Below are positions 6,175 through 8,735 of a stretch of DNA of 8,735 nucleotides, piece by piece. This DNA is from Pseudomonadota bacterium (GTDB taxonomy: Bacteria > Pseudomonadota > Gammaproteobacteria > Xanthomonadales > Xanthomonadaceae), in contig JANXZP010000040.1 of NCBI GenBank assembly GCA_025355485.1, positions 1 to 8,735 of the forward strand. The letters are read 5' to 3'. Within the stretch, counting starts at the first letter, position 1. Each line of letters begins with the position of its first letter. A program made the position numbers and the translations under genes. The notes beneath the pieces were generated by a model. That model had not been told where the DNA came from, did no database searches, and was given only the letters and a program-made list of their open reading frames with translations.

Positions 6175-6486
6175 TCATTCGGGCAAGTGATCGCGTGCAG
6201 GCTGATTGTCGGGCGGATCGCGGCGCGGTGGCGCATCTTCGACCACCCGGATGCGGCCCTGCGGCGTGAGTACCTTGACGCGGTAGACCTCGCGCCCGTC
6301 GCGCTGCATCGGCTGGGCCTTGAGCACCTCGCCTCCGGTTTCGCGCGCGATCTTGCGCACCGACGCCGGCAGGTCGCCCGCGTGCGGGTCGCTCTTCGGG
6401 TCCTTGTCAGCCCACGCCGCACCCGCGCCCATCGCGACCAGCGCGACGACGGCGACAACGATGTGCTGGGCGGAACGCAAGGTCAT
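6175..6486 (-). CDS. Exported PepSY-domain-like small protein
   Basis: A 103-aa protein, first in the operon with the PhoP/PhoQ-like pair. It has a signal peptide (hydrophobic about 8-25, IVVAVVALVAMGAGAAWA) with probable cleavage after AWA at residue 26, so it should be periplasmic. Residues about 38-84 (DLPASVRKIARETGGEVLKAQPMQRDGREVYRVKVLTPQGRIRVV) form one helix followed by strands, the PepSY pattern. The tail is charged and proline-rich. I chose the ATG at 6484-6486 because it starts directly before the signal peptide; the frame extends to a TTG at 6535-6537, but that would put 17 extra residues before the signal. No clear ribosome-binding site is seen. PepSY proteins are often linked to protease inhibition or to two-component systems. 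A role in modulating the adjacent kinase is inference from context. Confidence 0.82.
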   Translation of the reverse strand: MTLRSAQHIVVAVVALVAMGAGAAWADKDPKSDPHAGDLPASVRKIARETGGEVLKAQPMQRDGREVYRVKVLTPQGRIRVVEDAPPRRDPPDNQPARDHLPE

Positions 6487-6603
6487 GTGGCTATTGAGCG
6501 GCTTGGGCGATGATCCGGCGATGAACAACAAAAACAAAGCTGTCGTAGACGTTCAGTCGCTGGCTCGGGATGCCATCATCGGTTGCGCGCGGTGAATCCG
6601 TCC

Positions 6604-6620
6604 TTAACACTCCGCTAACA
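6604..6620 (-). promoter_or_regulatory. PhoP-box-like direct repeat upstream of the PepSY-phoP-phoQ operon
   Basis: On the minus strand TGTTAG (6620-6615) and TGTTAA (6609-6604) are separated by 5 bases, giving an 11-bp period. The enterobacterial PhoP box is (T/G)GTTTA-N5-(T/G)GTTTA; these half-sites match it at 4 and 5 of 6 positions with the same spacing. The site lies 118 bases upstream of the PepSY gene start, just past the stop of the hydrolase gene, and is oriented toward the operon. Autoregulation by the PhoP-like protein is the natural reading but is inferred. I see no convincing -10 at the distance expected in E. coli. Confidence 0.45.
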
Positions 6621-6634
6621 AACGCTGCCGCGTC

Positions 6635-7564
6635 TTAAAAAATCTCGCCGACACAGCACCGCAGGCTGCCGCCGGCTTTCTCGATCTCGTCCAGCGGCAC
6701 CGTGCGCACCGCGAATCCTGCGCGCTCGAATCCGGCGCGACTCTCGGGCCGCAGCGCATCCGCCGCGGCCTGGCTCATCCACACAGCATCGACGCTCGGC
6801 GCGATGCAGTTGCCCGCGAACGCGCGCTTTTCGGCGCGATCCAGCCGCACCGCATGCGGCGCGTACAGCGATGCGATCGCTTCGACCACCGTCGGATCGG
6901 CGAATCCATCCGGGCAGATCGACACCGCACGTCCGGCCAGCACGCTGAGCGCGACATTGCTGTGATATTCGCCGGGTGCGAGATCGAACAGCAGGGTCGC
7001 GCGCAGGCCAAACGCGGCGTGCATCGCGGCCGCGCCTGCTTCGTCGCAGCGTTCCGACAGTCCGCAAAAACCCAGCCCGCGCGCGCGATCGATCACCAGC
7101 GATCCGGTCAATTCGCCGACGCCCGCCTGCATGCGCAAATCGTGCAGTTCGTAACCAAGCGCATCGGTGAAAAACCCGACGATGTCGGCACGTTCTGCTT
7201 CGCGCTGGCGCACCGGATGGCGCATGCGTGCGATCAGCACGCGCCCGGGCGCGGTCGGCTCTGCACTCCCTGCGGTCGCGAAGACGTTGTTCGGAAATAC
7301 CGCGTCGGGCGTCGCCGGATCGCCGGCGAAACAGATCGCCGGCACGATTTCGGCGAGCGCACGGTGCAGGCCGCGATGCTGACGCAGCGCGCGTTCGTCA
7401 TCGACCGCGCGTGCCATGTCCATGTACAGATTGTCGGACGCGGATTCGGCCGCCAGCGCGAAACCTTCCGGCGCTACCAGGAAGACTGCTTTCGGGCACG
7501 CAGGCGCCGTCGGTTCGAGCGTGCGCGCGTAATGGACGAATGCATCGATATCGCGCGTGATCAT
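6635..7564 (-). CDS. Arginine-deiminase-related hydrolase (DDAH/CtlX-like, guanidine-modifying superfamily)
   Basis: A 309-aa cytoplasmic enzyme of the pentein fold, which attacks guanidino or ureido groups through a cysteine. Visible motifs are DAVFPNNVFAT (87-97, substrate-binding loop), GELTGSLVIDR (150-160), EYHSNVALSVLAGR (199-212, with the probable catalytic His201) and the C-terminal GGSLRCCVGEIF, where Cys303 is the likely nucleophile and Cys304 its neighbour. The length suits the arginine-deiminase-related/CtlX group rather than classical arginine deiminase (about 400 aa). The substrate could be arginine, citrulline or methylated arginine and cannot be told from sequence. The start overlaps the dusA stop as ATGA (7561-7564), so the two are probably translationally coupled, although the functions have no obvious link. 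A GAGG motif lies just upstream. Confidence 0.87.
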   Translation of the reverse strand: MITRDIDAFVHYARTLEPTAPACPKAVFLVAPEGFALAAESASDNLYMDMARAVDDERALRQHRGLHRALAEIVPAICFAGDPATPDAVFPNNVFATAGSAEPTAPGRVLIARMRHPVRQREAERADIVGFFTDALGYELHDLRMQAGVGELTGSLVIDRARGLGFCGLSERCDEAGAAAMHAAFGLRATLLFDLAPGEYHSNVALSVLAGRAVSICPDGFADPTVVEAIASLYAPHAVRLDRAEKRAFAGNCIAPSVDAVWMSQAAADALRPESRAGFERAGFAVRTVPLDEIEKAGGSLRCCVGEIF

Positions 7565-8565
7565 GCTGCCTGCCTCGATTCGCGGCGCGTGGCCGCGAGC
7601 GCGCGTTCGACCAGAGTCCAGTCCGCGCCTGGCTTGTGCGCACCTTCGCTAAGCACCTGCCGGAACGCGCGCCCACCCGGCTGGCCATGGAACAGACCCA
7701 GCACATGCCGCACGATGTGCTTGAGTGCGACACCGCGCGCAAGCTGCGTCTCGACATACGGCCGCATGCGCAGCAGCAATTCTTCGCGCGGCATGTCGGT
7801 TTCGCCAGTCAGTGTATTGTCCAGTCGGTGCAGCACATACGGATCGTGGTACGCGACGCGACCGAGCATCACGCCATCGGCATGTTCAAGATGCGCGAGT
7901 GCATCATCGACGCCCGCGATGCCGCCATTGAGCAGCACGGTCAGATCGGGGCGCTCGCGCTTGAGCCGGTACACCCAGTCGTAACGCAGCGGCGGAATTT
8001 CACGATTTTCCTTCGGACTCAAACCCTGCAGCCAGGCCTTGCGCGCGTGCACGGCGAACACGTTGCAGCCGGTCGCGGCGATCGCATCGACGAATGCGCG
8101 AAACGCTGCGTACTCTTCGACTTCATCGACGCCGAGCCGGCATTTCACCGTGACGATTACCGGCGTATCGGCGACCGCTGCGCGCATCGCCGCGATGCAA
8201 TCGGCGACCAGCACCGGTTCGCGCATCAGGCACGCGCCGAATCGTCCGGCCTGCACGCGCTCGGACGGACAACCGACGTTGAGGTTGATCTCGTCGTAAC
8301 CCAGTACCGCCGCGATCCGCGTCGCCTCGGCGAGCGCTGCCGGTTCGCTACCGCCGAGTTGCAACGCGAGCGGATGCTCGGCCGGATCGAAGCCGAGCAA
8401 TCGCGTACGGTCGCCGTGCAATACCGCCTGCGCATGCACCATCTCGGTGTACAGCCGCGCGCTCGGCGCCAGCACCCGATGGAAATAGCGGCAATGGCGA
8501 TCAGTCCAGTCCATCATCGGGGCGACGGACAGGCGGTGTGCGTGATTGGCGAACAAGCTCGGCAT
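7561..8565 (-). CDS. dusA: tRNA-dihydrouridine(20/20a) synthase DusA
   Basis: FMN-dependent reductase that uses NADPH to convert uridine in the tRNA D-loop (positions 20 and 20a for DusA) to dihydrouridine. The 334 residues match the family. Motifs are RLSVAPMMDWTDRHCR (11-26, barrel start and FMN site), INLNVGCPSERVQ (93-105, catalytic Cys99), VHARKAWLQGLSPKENREIPPL (172-193, typical of DusA), LLNGGI (211-216) and MLGRVAYHDPY (233-243, phosphate binding). The C-terminal helical domain (about 260-320) binds tRNA. I chose the ATG at 8563-8565 because MPSLFANHAHRLSVAPMMDWTD fits family N-termini. An in-frame TTG at 8626-8628 would add 21 residues and overlap the upstream stop, but there is no ribosome-binding site for it. 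The gene overlaps the downstream hydrolase by 4 nt. Confidence 0.96.
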   Translation of the reverse strand: MPSLFANHAHRLSVAPMMDWTDRHCRYFHRVLAPSARLYTEMVHAQAVLHGDRTRLLGFDPAEHPLALQLGGSEPAALAEATRIAAVLGYDEINLNVGCPSERVQAGRFGACLMREPVLVADCIAAMRAAVADTPVIVTVKCRLGVDEVEEYAAFRAFVDAIAATGCNVFAVHARKAWLQGLSPKENREIPPLRYDWVYRLKRERPDLTVLLNGGIAGVDDALAHLEHADGVMLGRVAYHDPYVLHRLDNTLTGETDMPREELLLRMRPYVETQLARGVALKHIVRHVLGLFHGQPGGRAFRQVLSEGAHKPGADWTLVERALAATRRESRQAA

Positions 8566-8573
8566 GGGCGCGC

Positions 8574-8579
8574 ATTGTA
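8574..8579 (-). promoter_or_regulatory. Candidate -10 element for dusA, possibly giving a leaderless transcript
   Basis: TACAAT on the minus strand matches the -10 consensus at five of six positions and ends 8 bases before the dusA ATG. Transcription from it would start within a base or two of the start codon, so the mRNA would have almost no leader; consistent with this, no ribosome-binding site is seen. The -35 position (about 8597-8602, TGGCTG) is poor. Confidence 0.35.
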
Positions 8580-8624
8580 CGTGTGCTGCGCGAACGCAGC
8601 CACGCGCGCGGCCCGGATACCGCT

Positions 8625-8735
8625 TCAATCTTGCGACAGGTGCGCGATGGCAGCGGTCGCCGCATCGCGATCGCGGTCGTCGAACAGGCTCACGCGCAAG
8701 TCCGCGATCGTGGACGGATCCAGGCAGCGCACATT
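8625..8735 (-). CDS. C-terminal fragment of an unrecognised protein
   Basis: An open frame enters from the right edge and ends at a TGA (8625-8627), giving 36 residues. It ends with LRVSLFDDRDRDAATAAIAHLSQD, a charged, probably helical tail. Codon use is GC-rich at third positions like the neighbours, and the stop lies 59 bases before the dusA ATG on the same strand. Both fit the end of a real upstream gene. There is too little sequence to assign a family, and a chance open frame cannot be excluded. Confidence 0.5.
   Translation of the reverse strand, partial: NVRCLDPSTIADLRVSLFDDRDRDAATAAIAHLSQD

Noticed and set aside
4175..6190. A 671-codon open frame on the plus strand opposite the kinase and regulator genes
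   Set aside because: It lies antisense to two genes with clear conserved motifs. Its translation is rich in Arg, Gln, His and Ala with no recognisable domain, as expected for the complement of high-GC coding sequence.
1..8735. CRISPR array, insertion sequence, toxin-antitoxin or defence system
   Set aside because: I saw no regularly spaced repeats, transposase motifs, terminal inverted repeats or paired small genes. Apart from the integrase, the recognised genes are housekeeping or regulatory.

Overview
The window is high-GC gammaproteobacterial chromosome. The birA-coaX-SPOR order, the PepSY/PhoP/PhoQ-like trio and the codon use suggest a Lysobacterales (Xanthomonadales) member, perhaps near Rhodanobacteraceae. 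That placement is inferred from gene content and style only. Almost everything is on the minus strand, so transcription runs from high to low coordinates. The only plus-strand gene is a small exported protein near 3.6-3.9 kb.

Layout: (1) 1-878 is the tRNA-proximal end of an integrated element, with a tyrosine recombinase cut off by the left window edge and a cluster of short direct repeats upstream of it. (2) 879-954 is an intact tRNA-Thr(TGT), whose 3' end faces the recombinase and is the likely integration target. (3) 1024-3398 is a tight operon of birA (biotin ligase/repressor), coaX (type III pantothenate kinase, 4-nt overlap with birA) and a membrane-anchored SPOR-domain protein. (4) 3399-3595 is the divergent spacer. 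It is followed by a 97-aa secreted or lipidated protein of unknown function that converges on the next operon, with a hairpin between the two. (5) 3920-6486 is a PepSY-domain exported protein, a PhoP-like response regulator and a PhoQ-like histidine kinase, in transcription order. An 11-bp-spaced direct repeat resembling a PhoP box lies upstream. (6) 6635-8565 is dusA (tRNA dihydrouridine synthase) overlapping by 4 nt an arginine-deiminase-related hydrolase. (7) 8625-8735 is the C-terminal end of an unrecognised gene.

The birA-coaX pair makes or attaches cofactors (biotin attachment and the first step of coenzyme A synthesis). The PhoPQ-like pair with its PepSY partner is an envelope-stress style sensing unit that probably regulates itself. 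The tRNA/integrase junction is the only accessory DNA.

I found no CRISPR array, toxin-antitoxin pair, defence system or clearly new system. The points most worth checking are the element boundary, the repeats upstream of the integrase, the PhoP-box-like site, and the PhoQ-like sensor that has no acidic cluster. No stretch over 300 bases lacks a gene.
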